A model generated the notes under the pieces. The model ran no database searches. It saw nothing but the letters and a program-made list of their open reading frames with translations, and was not told the DNA's origin. Of a stretch of 64,000 nt of DNA, positions 1 through 8,552 are shown one piece after another. Position 1 is the stretch's first letter. Every line of letters begins with the position of its first letter. Made by a program: the position numbers and the translations under genes. The stretch covers positions 1-64,000 of the forward strand of contig CANMUI010000008.1 in assembly GCA_947501045.1 (NCBI GenBank). The letters run 5' to 3'. The stretch comes from an uncultured Psychrobacter sp. Lineage in GTDB: Bacteria > Pseudomonadota > Gammaproteobacteria > Pseudomonadales > Moraxellaceae.

Positions 1-60
1 TTTTAATTTATTTTGAATTTGGTATTTTATAAATTGTGAAACACCTTGCTATACCTTGTT

Positions 61-82
61 GGTGCGCGGGGCGCACCCTACT
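61..82 (+). repeat. Dispersed intergenic repeat, GGTGCGCGGGGCGCACCCTACT type
   Basis: A 22-base GC-rich imperfect palindrome (GGTGCGC-GGG-GCGCACC core) followed by CTACT. Near-copies lie at 29078-29099 (one change), 28985-29005 (reverse orientation), 28153-28174 (diverged) and 27469-27486 (partial). All are intergenic and much more GC-rich than their surroundings, which suggests a REP-like family. Confidence 0.7.
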
Positions 83-92
83 CGCACCTTGT

Positions 93-770
93 TTACAGCT
101 TACCCATCTTTTCAAAGAATGCTTTATAAGCCGCTATCTTTTTATCTAGTGCTAAAGGATAAGCGCGTGAGGTAGAAGGCAATCTATATAAGGTTAAGTC
201 ATTTTGCCATTGATAAGGATAGTCAATGCTTTGATTGGTCTTTGGGTATTTTGACTTAGCAGGGGGTTCTTCTAATAAATTGAGTAAAACCTCTGTTGCT
301 TTACCGCCCGTTGTAAACAGTGCACTAACATCAGGCACTTGTGGCAAGATGTTATCTAGATCAACCGTCGTTACTACGGTTAAGTTTTTGTCAGAAGCGT
401 TACCGGTCTCACGAACTGCTTGCCTGACCGTTGGACATGACGCGATGCCACGTTCAAACAAAAAGTCGCGAATACGCTCGGGATCAAAGCGCTTTTCGTC
501 CCCGACTCTAAAATGATTCACATCATTAAAGAATACCCCACCATAGATGCGCCACATATCATTATAAAAGTTAGGATAGTGAAAGCGCATCGCCCATTTA
601 TCTGAGGTGGGTGGAAAGGTGCCCATCATCATCACAGTTGCATTTGGAGGTAGCACAGGTGCAAACGGATGAGTTTCCACTTCACGAGTCGTTGTTTTAG
701 AAGCACTTATGTCAGTAATGTTAGTCGCTTTATTATTATCATTTTGGGTATTGGATTGTTTAATAGTCAT
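93..770 (-). CDS. Uracil-DNA glycosylase superfamily protein
   Basis: A 225-residue protein that looks like a member of the uracil-DNA glycosylase superfamily, which removes deaminated bases from DNA. The N-terminal third carries MGTFPP, followed by FHYPNFYNDMWR, which resembles the GSFPG...YYahPrNrFW pattern of the hypoxanthine/mismatch glycosylase branch. Near the C-terminus, LPSTSRAYP matches the LPSPS-like DNA-intercalation motif. An upstream in-frame codon at 860 would add 30 hydrophobic residues that do not fit the family. The ATG at 770 has a GAAGAA ribosome-binding sequence just ahead and is preferred. It is divergent from upp, with about 120 bases between the starts. The exact substrate cannot be read from the sequence. 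Confidence 0.75.
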   Translation of the reverse strand: MTIKQSNTQNDNNKATNITDISASKTTTREVETHPFAPVLPPNATVMMMGTFPPTSDKWAMRFHYPNFYNDMWRIYGGVFFNDVNHFRVGDEKRFDPERIRDFLFERGIASCPTVRQAVRETGNASDKNLTVVTTVDLDNILPQVPDVSALFTTGGKATEVLLNLLEEPPAKSKYPKTNQSIDYPYQWQNDLTLYRLPSTSRAYPLALDKKIAAYKAFFEKMGKL

Positions 771-891
771 AATATTCTTCAATAGAAAAAGGGTTTTTTT
801 GTTATCATAGCATACGATGAAAAATCGAAACCAAGAACTAAGGCTATGCGCTATAACCAACGAGCCAAGCCTAATAAATAAGAGAGTACTT

Positions 892-1527
892 ATGAGTGAC
901 TTAAATATTACCGTAATCGATCATCCATTGGTACGCCACAAACTTAGTCTTATGCGCGAAAAAGACTGTAGCACTTATAAATTTCGTACTTTGACCAAAG
1001 AGCTTGCTCGTTTGATGGCTTATGAAGCAAGCCACGATTTTGAGATTGAAACTTTTCCTATGCAAGGCTGGTGCGGCGAGATTGAAGGGGAGCAAATCGT
1101 TGGTAAAACCGCAACCGTCGTGCCTATCTTGCGCGCAGGTCTGGGTATGCTTGACGGGGTACTTGATTTGATTCCAACGGCAAAGATATCTGTTGTTGGT
1201 TTGCAGCGCGATGAAGAGACTTTGCAGCCGGTACCTTTTTTTGAAAAATTCGTCAGTCATATGGATAAACGACCTGCGCTTATCGTTGATCCTATGCTGG
1301 CAACGGGCGGCTCCATGGTTGCAACCATTGATATGCTAAAACGTCATGGTTGCAAAAATATCAAAGCCTTAGTACTAGTTGCCGCTCCTGAAGGCGTACG
1401 TTTGGTCAACGAAGCCCACCCCGATGTAACCATTTACACCGCTGCACTCGATAGCCACTTAGATGAGCACGGTTATATCATTCCAGGACTTGGTGATGCG
1501 GGTGACAAGATATTTGGCAAACAGTAA
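892..1527 (+). CDS. upp: Uracil phosphoribosyltransferase
   Basis: Cytosolic pyrimidine-salvage enzyme that makes UMP from uracil and PRPP. The 211-residue length fits the family (about 208). The PRPP-binding loop is clear at VDPMLATGGSM (about residues 130-140), and the uracil-binding C-terminal segment GYIIPGLGDAGD is present. The frame is open for another 25 codons upstream, but the ATG at 892 begins MSDLNITVIDHP, the usual family N-terminus, and follows an AGAGAG ribosome-binding sequence. It stands alone, divergent from the glycosylase gene, with the YdfG-like reductase 75 bases downstream. Confidence 0.96.
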   Translation: MSDLNITVIDHPLVRHKLSLMREKDCSTYKFRTLTKELARLMAYEASHDFEIETFPMQGWCGEIEGEQIVGKTATVVPILRAGLGMLDGVLDLIPTAKISVVGLQRDEETLQPVPFFEKFVSHMDKRPALIVDPMLATGGSMVATIDMLKRHGCKNIKALVLVAAPEGVRLVNEAHPDVTIYTAALDSHLDEHGYIIPGLGDAGDKIFGKQ

Positions 1528-1602
1528 CCTAAACATAGATCTAAATAAGCGACTTGAATAACAATAACTAGTGATGGTTTTGGTAAAAAACAAGGATGAA
1601 TC

Positions 1603-2358
1603 ATGAACGTATTAATCACAGGAGCCAGTGCTGGATTCGGTAAAGCTTTAGCTGAGCGTCTAGTAGCAAAAGGTCACCGCGTCATTGGCTGTGCTAGACG
1701 TCTCGATAAGCTAAACGCTATACAAGATAAGCTGGGCAATTTGTTTTTGCCGGTAGAGATGGATGTGAGCGATACCGCATCCATTGCACAAATCATCGCT
1801 GACTTACCCAATGATTTTAAGCAAATTGATGTGTTGGTCAATAACGCAGGATTGGCACTGGGCACTGAGCCTGCACAAGATACAGACTTGGGCGACTGGA
1901 TGCAGATGGTCGATACCAACGTTAAGGGTTTGATGGCGCTGACTCATGCCGTCTTGCCAGCAATGGTTGCTCGTAATAGTGGTTATATCATTAATCTTGG
2001 CTCAATCGCTGGTAGCTGGCCTTATTATGGTGGCAATGTTTACGGCGCGACCAAGGCGTTTGTGCAGCAATTTAGTTTAAATCTACGCGCTGATTTGATC
2101 GGTACGCAGGTACGCGTGACTAACTTAGAACCTGGTAACGTCGGAGGTACGGAGTTCTCAACCGTGCGTTATGATGGTGATGAACAAAAAGCGGCGCAAG
2201 TTTATGCAGGTTTTAAAACCATGAGCGGTGAAGATGTTGGTGATATTTTACTATGGCTTATTGAATTACCTGCGCACATCAATGTCAATCGTATGGAAGT
2301 TATGCCCGTTGCGCAAACCTATAATGGTTTGACGATCGCTAAAGACGACGAGACTTAG
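1603..2358 (+). CDS. ydfG: SDR-family NADP-dependent 3-hydroxy acid dehydrogenase, YdfG-like
   Basis: A 251-residue short-chain dehydrogenase. The cofactor-binding TGASAGFG motif is at residues 6-13, NNAG at about 85-88, and the catalytic Ser plus YxxxK appear in GSIAGSW...YGATK. The stretches GLALGTEP, GSWPYYGGNVYGATKAFVQQF and EPGNVGGTEFS closely match E. coli YdfG, which oxidises L-allo-threonine and reduces malonic semialdehyde. The substrate here is inferred from that likeness. An AAGGA ribosome-binding site precedes the ATG. The next gene converges, with only 28 bases between the stops and no obvious terminator. Confidence 0.9.
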   Translation: MNVLITGASAGFGKALAERLVAKGHRVIGCARRLDKLNAIQDKLGNLFLPVEMDVSDTASIAQIIADLPNDFKQIDVLVNNAGLALGTEPAQDTDLGDWMQMVDTNVKGLMALTHAVLPAMVARNSGYIINLGSIAGSWPYYGGNVYGATKAFVQQFSLNLRADLIGTQVRVTNLEPGNVGGTEFSTVRYDGDEQKAAQVYAGFKTMSGEDVGDILLWLIELPAHINVNRMEVMPVAQTYNGLTIAKDDET

Positions 2359-2386
2359 AGTACAAGGTAAAATAGAAATTAAGCTA

Positions 2387-3076
2387 TTAGCGTAGGTCGT
2401 AGTAGCGCAGCAAGGTGGGGCTATCGAAACTGCTTTGCTCACTACTATTTGTTTTAATACCATTTTTTTCAATATAAGTTTCATCCACTAGACGTAAATC
2501 ATGAAAGTCTAAAATGAGTACCTCATTACGCGTGCGCTCACTAGTACGTTTGTTATGCCGTATTGGAAACCCTACTACTTGTTTACCGACTACTCGTATC
2601 TGATTCAAAATCAAGGGTTGATTATTTGCTCGCCCTGATTTCAGTGCATTTTGATTTATCTTTTGCGCACCCAACACAGCGGTAGCAGGATTTACAGTGC
2701 TAGTAAATAGTTTTTCTTGACGCGCACTTTTGGGCATGTCGCCTGCGACAAATAGGATTTGCTCAACTGGCAGGTACTGAGCATGACGCATAAGCTCATG
2801 ACGAAATAGGGTTGGCATATCCATATTGAAGCTGTCCTCACTCTGCTGATAAAAAGCGGCAAAACTACGCTGAATATAACGTCCAAATACGGTGGCATTG
2901 ATCCACTCTTGATAAATATCGTTGGCTAGAAGCTGCTTGGTAAAAGCCTTTGGCTCTAAGGTAAAGCTAGTAGTCAGCAGCGCTAGCAATAAACTTTGCG
3001 CATCTTTAAAGATATGCTGGTCCCAAATTTGCGGGTAGAGGCTACTGTCTAACGCTGGTAACGTGGCTCTACTCAT
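2387..3076 (-). CDS. Hypothetical protein with weak ADP-ribosyltransferase-like layout
   Basis: A 229-residue cytosolic protein (no signal peptide or membrane segment) that I do not recognise. The second half has three patches that together recall the ADP-ribosyltransferase fold: ILFVAGDMP where many families have an Arg-Gly motif, LFTSTVNPATAV where they have an STS strand, and RTRNEVLILDFHDLRLV where they have the E-x-x strand. The expected first Arg is replaced by Ala, so classical catalysis is doubtful. This is pattern likeness only. The gene is a single unit convergent with ydfG. Start: ATG at 3076. Confidence 0.6.
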   Translation of the reverse strand: MSRATLPALDSSLYPQIWDQHIFKDAQSLLLALLTTSFTLEPKAFTKQLLANDIYQEWINATVFGRYIQRSFAAFYQQSEDSFNMDMPTLFRHELMRHAQYLPVEQILFVAGDMPKSARQEKLFTSTVNPATAVLGAQKINQNALKSGRANNQPLILNQIRVVGKQVVGFPIRHNKRTSERTRNEVLILDFHDLRLVDETYIEKNGIKTNSSEQSSFDSPTLLRYYDLR

Positions 3077-3228
3077 AAACGCCTATCCTTTTTGGTTTTT
3101 ATCATCAATAATCCTTTATACCTCTTTATTGTACCTTTAACTTGAACGATCAGATAACTTTTATATTAGGATTAATTTTACATTCTTTTAATTAAAACCT
3201 CTTAGTAAAGCTAACGCGGTACCGACAT

Positions 3229-4185
3229 ATGATCAATAAAATACTTAGAATATCTACGTCCTATCAAATAAAAACCATCAATATTGATGGTGCTGATGAC
3301 AGTTCACTACCGGTCTCAATAGTGGGTAATGGCCCGCCCGTACTTATGCTGCATGCTTACGGAATGGATGCGCGCGAGTTCTTGCCATTTATCTTGCTAC
3401 TGACTGGTCAATATACTTTTTATTTACCGCATTTTAGAGGGTTTGGTGAAGCGCAAGAGATCACTTTGACTCAATTTGATTTTGTGCGTCAATATGCTGA
3501 TGATCTTAGCGTAATTATTGATCAGGTTTGTAAGAGCCATAAAATAAAGGCGTTACCTATTACTGCCATCTCGATGGGCGCCCAAGTGATGTGGGCATAC
3601 TTTGAGAAGTATGGAACCGCAAAGGTCAGTCGCTATCTAAACATTGATCAAAACCCTGCTATTCACAATCAGCCTGATTGGCAAGGGGGACTCTTTGGAG
3701 TACGCCAGCAAGAAGTGTTCGATATCTTTCACGATGTAATCGATAGAACTTTGCCATATGCTGATATTGGTAGCTTTACTCATCTTCCCTTTGCACTTAA
3801 ACGCCGCGCTACCGATGTCGAGCGCCTGTTTTCACTACTGTCAGTCAATCGCACGCGCTCAAAAGCTTTTATACAAGTGATGACTTATAAAAACGATTCT
3901 AAACTTGCGCTTTACGATCACAGTACTTGGAATCATAAAAGGCAGTGTTTGCAGGCTTACTTGCAGCTGCCTTATGACTTTCGAGGGGTTTTAGAAAAGG
4001 TTACTATTCCGGTAGTCAATCTCATCGGCGGGCGCTCAAAGCTTTATGACCCAAAATGGCAGCAGAAGGTGACGCAAATGTTGCCTAATGCGACCGAGAT
4101 CATTTTGCCGCGTTCAGGCCATGCTGTACCGCTAGATGAGCCAGTTGGTTTTTATAAAGTATTGAAAGGATTCTTTCAAGATTAG
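3229..4185 (+). CDS. Alpha/beta hydrolase
   Basis: A 318-residue alpha/beta hydrolase-fold protein with no signal peptide. The oxyanion-hole segment VLMLHAYGMD is at about residues 38-47, the nucleophile elbow is AISMGAQ (Ser at about 117), an acidic residue follows in the late segment GGRSKLYDPKW, and the catalytic His is in PRSGHAVPLDEP near the C-terminus. The substrate is unknown. The ribosome-binding sequence before the ATG is weak, so the start is less certain. It lies 178 bases ahead of a second, only distantly similar alpha/beta hydrolase on the same strand. Confidence 0.8.
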   Translation: MINKILRISTSYQIKTINIDGADDSSLPVSIVGNGPPVLMLHAYGMDAREFLPFILLLTGQYTFYLPHFRGFGEAQEITLTQFDFVRQYADDLSVIIDQVCKSHKIKALPITAISMGAQVMWAYFEKYGTAKVSRYLNIDQNPAIHNQPDWQGGLFGVRQQEVFDIFHDVIDRTLPYADIGSFTHLPFALKRRATDVERLFSLLSVNRTRSKAFIQVMTYKNDSKLALYDHSTWNHKRQCLQAYLQLPYDFRGVLEKVTIPVVNLIGGRSKLYDPKWQQKVTQMLPNATEIILPRSGHAVPLDEPVGFYKVLKGFFQD

Positions 4186-4363
4186 ATGTCTTTAGAGTTA
4201 AATGCTTTTTAGAAAAGATCAGAGCGCTTTACATAATAAGCTTGCAACTAACACGATACCTTACAACCTAATATAGCAATCCACTTTTTCTGCTTTTATA
4301 CTAAAAAGCTGATGCTAATAACTACAGTGTCAACTCTTAATAGTAATTCAAAAGGATAAGACT

Positions 4364-5200
4364 ATGCCCTACGTTACGGTTGCACAGCAAGACGATCAGC
4401 CCGTTAGTTTATATTATGAAGTCCAAGGCAGCGGCAAGCCTGTCGTTCTCATCCACGGTTGGCCACTGAGTGGGCGGGCTTGGGAGTCGCAATTGTTTGC
4501 GCTGGTTGAAGCCGGTTATCAAGTCATCACTTATGATAGGCGCGGCTTTGGGCAATCGTCTAAACCTTGGGAAGGTTATGATTACGATACCTTAGCGCAA
4601 GATTTAAAAGCACTGATGGATGAGCTTAATCTACAAGACGCGGCTATCGTCGGCTTCTCTATGGGCGGCGGTGAAGTCGCGCGCTATCTTGGCAAGTATG
4701 GGTCAGAGCGGATTAGTAAAGCGGTACTCGCCTCTTCTGTTCCCCCTTATTTATACAAAGCTAATGATAATCCTGATGGCGCGCTAGAAGAAACAGATAT
4801 CCAAGAATTCTTAGATGGGGTCAGCGGCGATCGTATTGCCTTCTTAAACGACTTTACCAAAAACTTCTTCACGCCAGCAGAGGGCAAGCTGTTAGTGAGC
4901 AAACCTATGCGCTTATATAATCGAGACATTGCGGCGTTTGCTTCAGCGAAAGCGACTTATGATTGCGTTAAATCCTTTGCCTACACCGACTTCCGTGATG
5001 ATCTTGAAAAATTCGATGTACCAACCTTAGTCATTCATGGCGATGCCGATCAAATCGTGCCACTTGAAGCTAGTGGTCAACGCTCGCACGAAATGATTAA
5101 TGATAGTCAACTGCACGTGGTCAAAGGTGGCCCGCATGGTATCAATGTCACGCATGCCAAAGAATTTAACGAAACGCTTATTAAGTTTCTAGATAGCTGA
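4364..5200 (+). CDS. Alpha/beta hydrolase, non-haem chloroperoxidase/arylesterase type
   Basis: A 278-residue alpha/beta hydrolase close to the cofactor-free haloperoxidase/arylesterase group. The oxyanion hole is in LIHGWPLSGRAWE (residues 29-41), the nucleophile Ser is in GFSMGGGEVARYLG (about 96-109), Asp is in HGDADQIVP and His in GGPHGINVTH. An AAAGGA ribosome-binding sequence precedes the ATG. These enzymes act mainly as esterases or perhydrolases, and the halogenation name is historical. The natural substrate cannot be told from sequence. Confidence 0.9.
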   Translation: MPYVTVAQQDDQPVSLYYEVQGSGKPVVLIHGWPLSGRAWESQLFALVEAGYQVITYDRRGFGQSSKPWEGYDYDTLAQDLKALMDELNLQDAAIVGFSMGGGEVARYLGKYGSERISKAVLASSVPPYLYKANDNPDGALEETDIQEFLDGVSGDRIAFLNDFTKNFFTPAEGKLLVSKPMRLYNRDIAAFASAKATYDCVKSFAYTDFRDDLEKFDVPTLVIHGDADQIVPLEASGQRSHEMINDSQLHVVKGGPHGINVTHAKEFNETLIKFLDS

Positions 5201-5245
5201 TAGACTTCTGTTTTTATTTGGGATATTGGAAAGGTATTTTAATTA

Positions 5246-5476
5246 TCAATCCTTTAAAGTCTTTATCAGCTCAAATCTTGGCACTTCTTTGTCATCGATC
5301 ATGACTGTTGCAGCAAACATCGCAAGCGGTCGCACCCAAACGCCATATTCGCCATAAAGACAACGGTAAACGACGAGTGCCTCTTCGGTTTCGGAATGAT
5401 GAGCAGTATGCAAAACTTGGTATAGGTTACCTTTGTAGTGACGGTAGATGCCTTGGGGGATGGGATTTTTTGTCAT
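5246..5476 (-). CDS. DUF1653 domain protein
   Basis: A 76-residue protein that is almost entirely one DUF1653 domain: IPQGIYRHYKGNLYQV at the start, then HSETEEALVVYR, and WVRPLAMF in the middle. The family is small, soluble and of unknown biochemical role. The frame is open to 5572, but the upstream part is unrelated to the family. The ATG at 5476 places the conserved P-x-G-x-Y-x-H-Y-K at the N-terminus as usual. It lies 105 bases downstream of tyrS on the same strand and may share its transcript. Confidence 0.85.
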   Translation of the reverse strand: MTKNPIPQGIYRHYKGNLYQVLHTAHHSETEEALVVYRCLYGEYGVWVRPLAMFAATVMIDDKEVPRFELIKTLKD

Positions 5477-5581
5477 GATAAAACTCTTTTTTTGAGGAAT
5501 AACTTTTAACTGCTTCAAATAAATAAAGTCGACTACGACTATATAAGTATCGACTTTATTATCATTACTCATGAATAAAAA

Positions 5582-6793
5582 CTACTCCACCGTCACCCTA
5601 GCATAGCCCTTTTTACCCGCCTGAATAACTACCGTTTGCCCTGAGGTTAAGCTAAAACTACCATCGACCACTTCGCCATCTACTTTTACCGCGCCGCGTT
5701 TGACCATGTCTTTAGCTGCAGAATTGTTTTTAGCAAGCTCGGACTGATTTAATATCTGAGTAATAAATAGCGCGTCCTGCCCTTCTAAATCTAAAGTCAC
5801 TTCAGGCAGATCGACAGGCAACTCGCCATCAGCTAGGACATTGCCTGCTGATTTGTGCGCGTTGGCAGCAGCATTGGCGTCATGGAAGCGTTCGATTAAC
5901 TCTTCGGCAAGAATGCGTTTAATCTCTTGTGGGTTACGGCCGTTTTCCATCTCTGTCATTAAACCCTCAACCTCCTCCATCGGCTTAAAGCTTAAAAACT
6001 CAAAGTAGCGACGAATAAGCGTATCGGGCATAGAAAGGATTTTTTGATACATCATGCCAGGAGCATCATAGATAGCCACATAGTTACCCAAGGATTTGGA
6101 CATCTTATTAACGCCATCTAAACCTTCTAAAATCGGTACGGTGATACATACCTGAGGCTCTTGTCCGTAACGACCTTGCAAAGTGCGACCCATAAGTAAG
6201 TTAAAAGTCTGATCGGTACCGCCAAGCTCAATATCCGCTTTGAGCGCGATAGAATCATAACCTTGCACGAGTGGATAGAGGAATTCATGAATAGAGATCG
6301 GCGTCTGCGCGGCGTAGCGTTTGGAGAAGTCATCACGCTCAAGCATACGCGAGACCGTTTGCTGGCTGGCAAGCTGGATCATATCCGCCGCTGACATGCT
6401 ATTAAACCATTCGGAATTAAAGACCACGCGAGTTTTGTCTTTATCTAAAATCTTAAAGACTTGTTCGGCGTAAGTTTCAGCGTTGGCTTTGATCTGCTCG
6501 ACTGTTAACGGGGGACGGGTAGAGTTTTTGCCCGAAGGATCGCCGATTTTGGCGGTATAATCGCCAATTAAAAAGTAAATCTCATGACCTAAGTCTTGGA
6601 AGTGTTTGAGCTTATTGATTAGGACGGTATGGCCCAAATGTAGATCGGGGGCTGTCGGATCAAAACCTGCCTTGATTTTAAGCGGGCGCTTAAGCTTCAG
6701 CTTAGCCACCAAATCATCTTCAGATAAGATCTCTTGAGTGCCGCGCTGAATGAGGGCCAGCTGCTCTTCTAGGGTTAATGATTGCTCAGTCAT
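5582..6793 (-). CDS. tyrS: Tyrosyl-tRNA synthetase
   Basis: Charges tRNA-Tyr with tyrosine in the cytosol. The 403-residue class I synthetase has the HIGH-type motif HLGHT (about residues 52-56), the KMSKS signature intact (about 233-237), and a C-terminal S4 RNA-binding domain (about 340-403, KDMVKRGAVKVDGEVV). Length and motif spacing fit the shorter TyrRS subgroup (TyrZ-like) rather than E. coli TyrS. Divergent from anmK, with 115 bases between the starts. Confidence 0.96.
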   Translation of the reverse strand: MTEQSLTLEEQLALIQRGTQEILSEDDLVAKLKLKRPLKIKAGFDPTAPDLHLGHTVLINKLKHFQDLGHEIYFLIGDYTAKIGDPSGKNSTRPPLTVEQIKANAETYAEQVFKILDKDKTRVVFNSEWFNSMSAADMIQLASQQTVSRMLERDDFSKRYAAQTPISIHEFLYPLVQGYDSIALKADIELGGTDQTFNLLMGRTLQGRYGQEPQVCITVPILEGLDGVNKMSKSLGNYVAIYDAPGMMYQKILSMPDTLIRRYFEFLSFKPMEEVEGLMTEMENGRNPQEIKRILAEELIERFHDANAAANAHKSAGNVLADGELPVDLPEVTLDLEGQDALFITQILNQSELAKNNSAAKDMVKRGAVKVDGEVVDGSFSLTSGQTVVIQAGKKGYARVTVE

Positions 6794-6908
6794 GTCGGTC
6801 TCTTCGTCTTGATTAAATGATAAATACCTTTACAGGTTTAGAACCTTGCAGGTGTATAAAAGTGTTAGAATTTGGCAGATATACTAGCGTTTTTTAAGGT
6901 AAATTGCC

Positions 6909-8240
6909 ATGAGTAACCCTACATCGACTACTAATAACGACAATACTGACTTCCTCAATCATGCTACCCAAGATGGCACTGACAGTGAGTTGGATTACGC
7001 TGCATTGTCCGATGCCCTTGAACAGACTATGTTTGAAAGCTTCGATGATGGCATATATATCGGCATGATGTCAGGAACGAGTCTGGATGGTATGGACGCT
7101 GTGCTGTGCCAGTTCAGTGCTAGCAACCTATCCACGCCGATGCAACTACTGGCAACCTATAGCCAAGACTTCCCGCCACGTCTGCGTGAAGTGTTATTAG
7201 CCTTGTGTCACCCCAACGGTGTCAATGATTTAATTGCCCAAAACAATGAACCAGATAGCCGGCCAAATAGTGATCTAAATAGCGAACTTGACTGGTTGGG
7301 TTGGGCAAGTCACGCGTACAGTGAGTTTGCTAGTACAGTGGTCAATAGCTTATTGCAGCAGTCCAATACCGATGCTGAGTCAATATTAGCCATTGGTTGC
7401 CATGGTCAAACCGTACGCCATCGTCCGCAAATGGGTTTTACCTTGCAACTCCTCGACCCTAACATTATCGCTGAGCGTACTGGTATTAGTGTAGTCAGTG
7501 ATTTTCGTCGCCGCGATATGGCCGTTGGTGGTCAAGGCGCACCTTTGGTGCCCGCTTTTCATCGAGCGCTGTTTGCTACGCCTAATAGCACGCGTATATT
7601 GTTAAATTTGGGCGGTATTGCCAATATTACGGTATTGCCAGCCACGAGCGATGAAGTCATCGGTTACGATACTGGTCCTGCCAATCTATTGTTAGATGCT
7701 TGGTCAGCGCTACACACGGGTAAAGATTATGATGCGGGGGGCGCATGGGCGCAGTCAGGACAGGTCATTGAACCGCTACTCAATCAGTTATTAGCTCATC
7801 CGTTTTTCACTAGGCCCTATCCTAAAAGCACTGGACGTGAAGATTTTAATCTAGCTTGGCTCCAAGACGAGCTACAAGCATTTGATCAAACAGCCCCTAA
7901 TACTCGCTACTCATCAGCTGACCTGCAAGCGACTTTAACTGAGCTGACAGCAATCAGTGCCTGCGATCAAATTAACAAATTTATCGAACACGGTGAAGAT
8001 AGTAGCATCTATGTTTGCGGTGGCGGAGCGCTTAATGATTATTTGATGACTCGCCTGCAAGCCCATCTGCCGCATCGTACGATAGCAAGTACGGCTGAGC
8101 TGGGACTTGCGCCTACTTGGGTAGAAGCCGCAGCTTTTGCATGGTTGGCGCGGCAAACGCTGATGGGTGCATCTGGCAACTTACCGGCGGTAACTGGGGC
8201 GAGTAAAAACGTAGTATTAGGACAAGTTTGTTTTGCTTAA
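6909..8240 (+). CDS. anmK: Anhydro-N-acetylmuramic acid kinase
   Basis: Phosphorylates and opens 1,6-anhydro-MurNAc released in peptidoglycan recycling. The ATP-binding GMMSGTSLDGMDAV motif is at about residues 52-65, followed by GCHGQTVRH, VSDFRRRDMAVGGQGAPLVP, NLGGIANIT and the late CGGGALNDYLM. At 443 residues it is longer than the usual ~370-390 because of a polar Asn/Asp-rich N-terminal extension of about 45 residues. An internal ATG at 7029 would give a conventional length, but AAGGTAA upstream of 6909 supports the long start. A single-gene unit, divergent from tyrS. Confidence 0.95.
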   Translation: MSNPTSTTNNDNTDFLNHATQDGTDSELDYAALSDALEQTMFESFDDGIYIGMMSGTSLDGMDAVLCQFSASNLSTPMQLLATYSQDFPPRLREVLLALCHPNGVNDLIAQNNEPDSRPNSDLNSELDWLGWASHAYSEFASTVVNSLLQQSNTDAESILAIGCHGQTVRHRPQMGFTLQLLDPNIIAERTGISVVSDFRRRDMAVGGQGAPLVPAFHRALFATPNSTRILLNLGGIANITVLPATSDEVIGYDTGPANLLLDAWSALHTGKDYDAGGAWAQSGQVIEPLLNQLLAHPFFTRPYPKSTGREDFNLAWLQDELQAFDQTAPNTRYSSADLQATLTELTAISACDQINKFIEHGEDSSIYVCGGGALNDYLMTRLQAHLPHRTIASTAELGLAPTWVEAAAFAWLARQTLMGASGNLPAVTGASKNVVLGQVCFA

Positions 8241-8552
8241 CTGCTATTAGGTTTAAGTTATTTATACTTTTATGTCTCTAAACTCAATCTTTACCGTTAG
8301 TTTTAGATGCTTGTAGGCTCAAATTTATTACCAGCAATTATCGCAAACTTAGAATAAGTTATTGATTGTGCTTACTTTATTATAACACCATCATTATAGA
8401 TGGCTATTAAGTTTACAGACGTATACTTATGTGTTTTATAATAGTTGCTAAAATAGCAATATAACGCTATAAAGAAGACGACACGATTGAATTATAGTGA
8501 TACAACATCAGCATGCCCATTTGTTCAGGGCCGCAAGTATAGGATATATTTC
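8241..8552. other. anmK-fabF intergenic region
   Basis: A 312-base AT-rich gap. It contains a perfect 15-base palindrome TTGCTAAAATAGCAA at 8445-8459 and, just upstream, TTTACA (8412) and TATAAT (8437) with a 19-base spacer, which may be the fabF promoter. No gene or strong terminator is visible in the rest. Confidence 0.5.
8445..8459. promoter_or_regulatory. Perfect palindrome near possible fabF promoter
   Basis: TTGCTA-AAA-TAGCAA begins two bases after a TATAAT box at 8437-8442 and about 95 bases before the fabF start. Its position fits an operator site. The binding protein is unknown, and the link to fatty-acid regulation is inference only. Confidence 0.35.
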
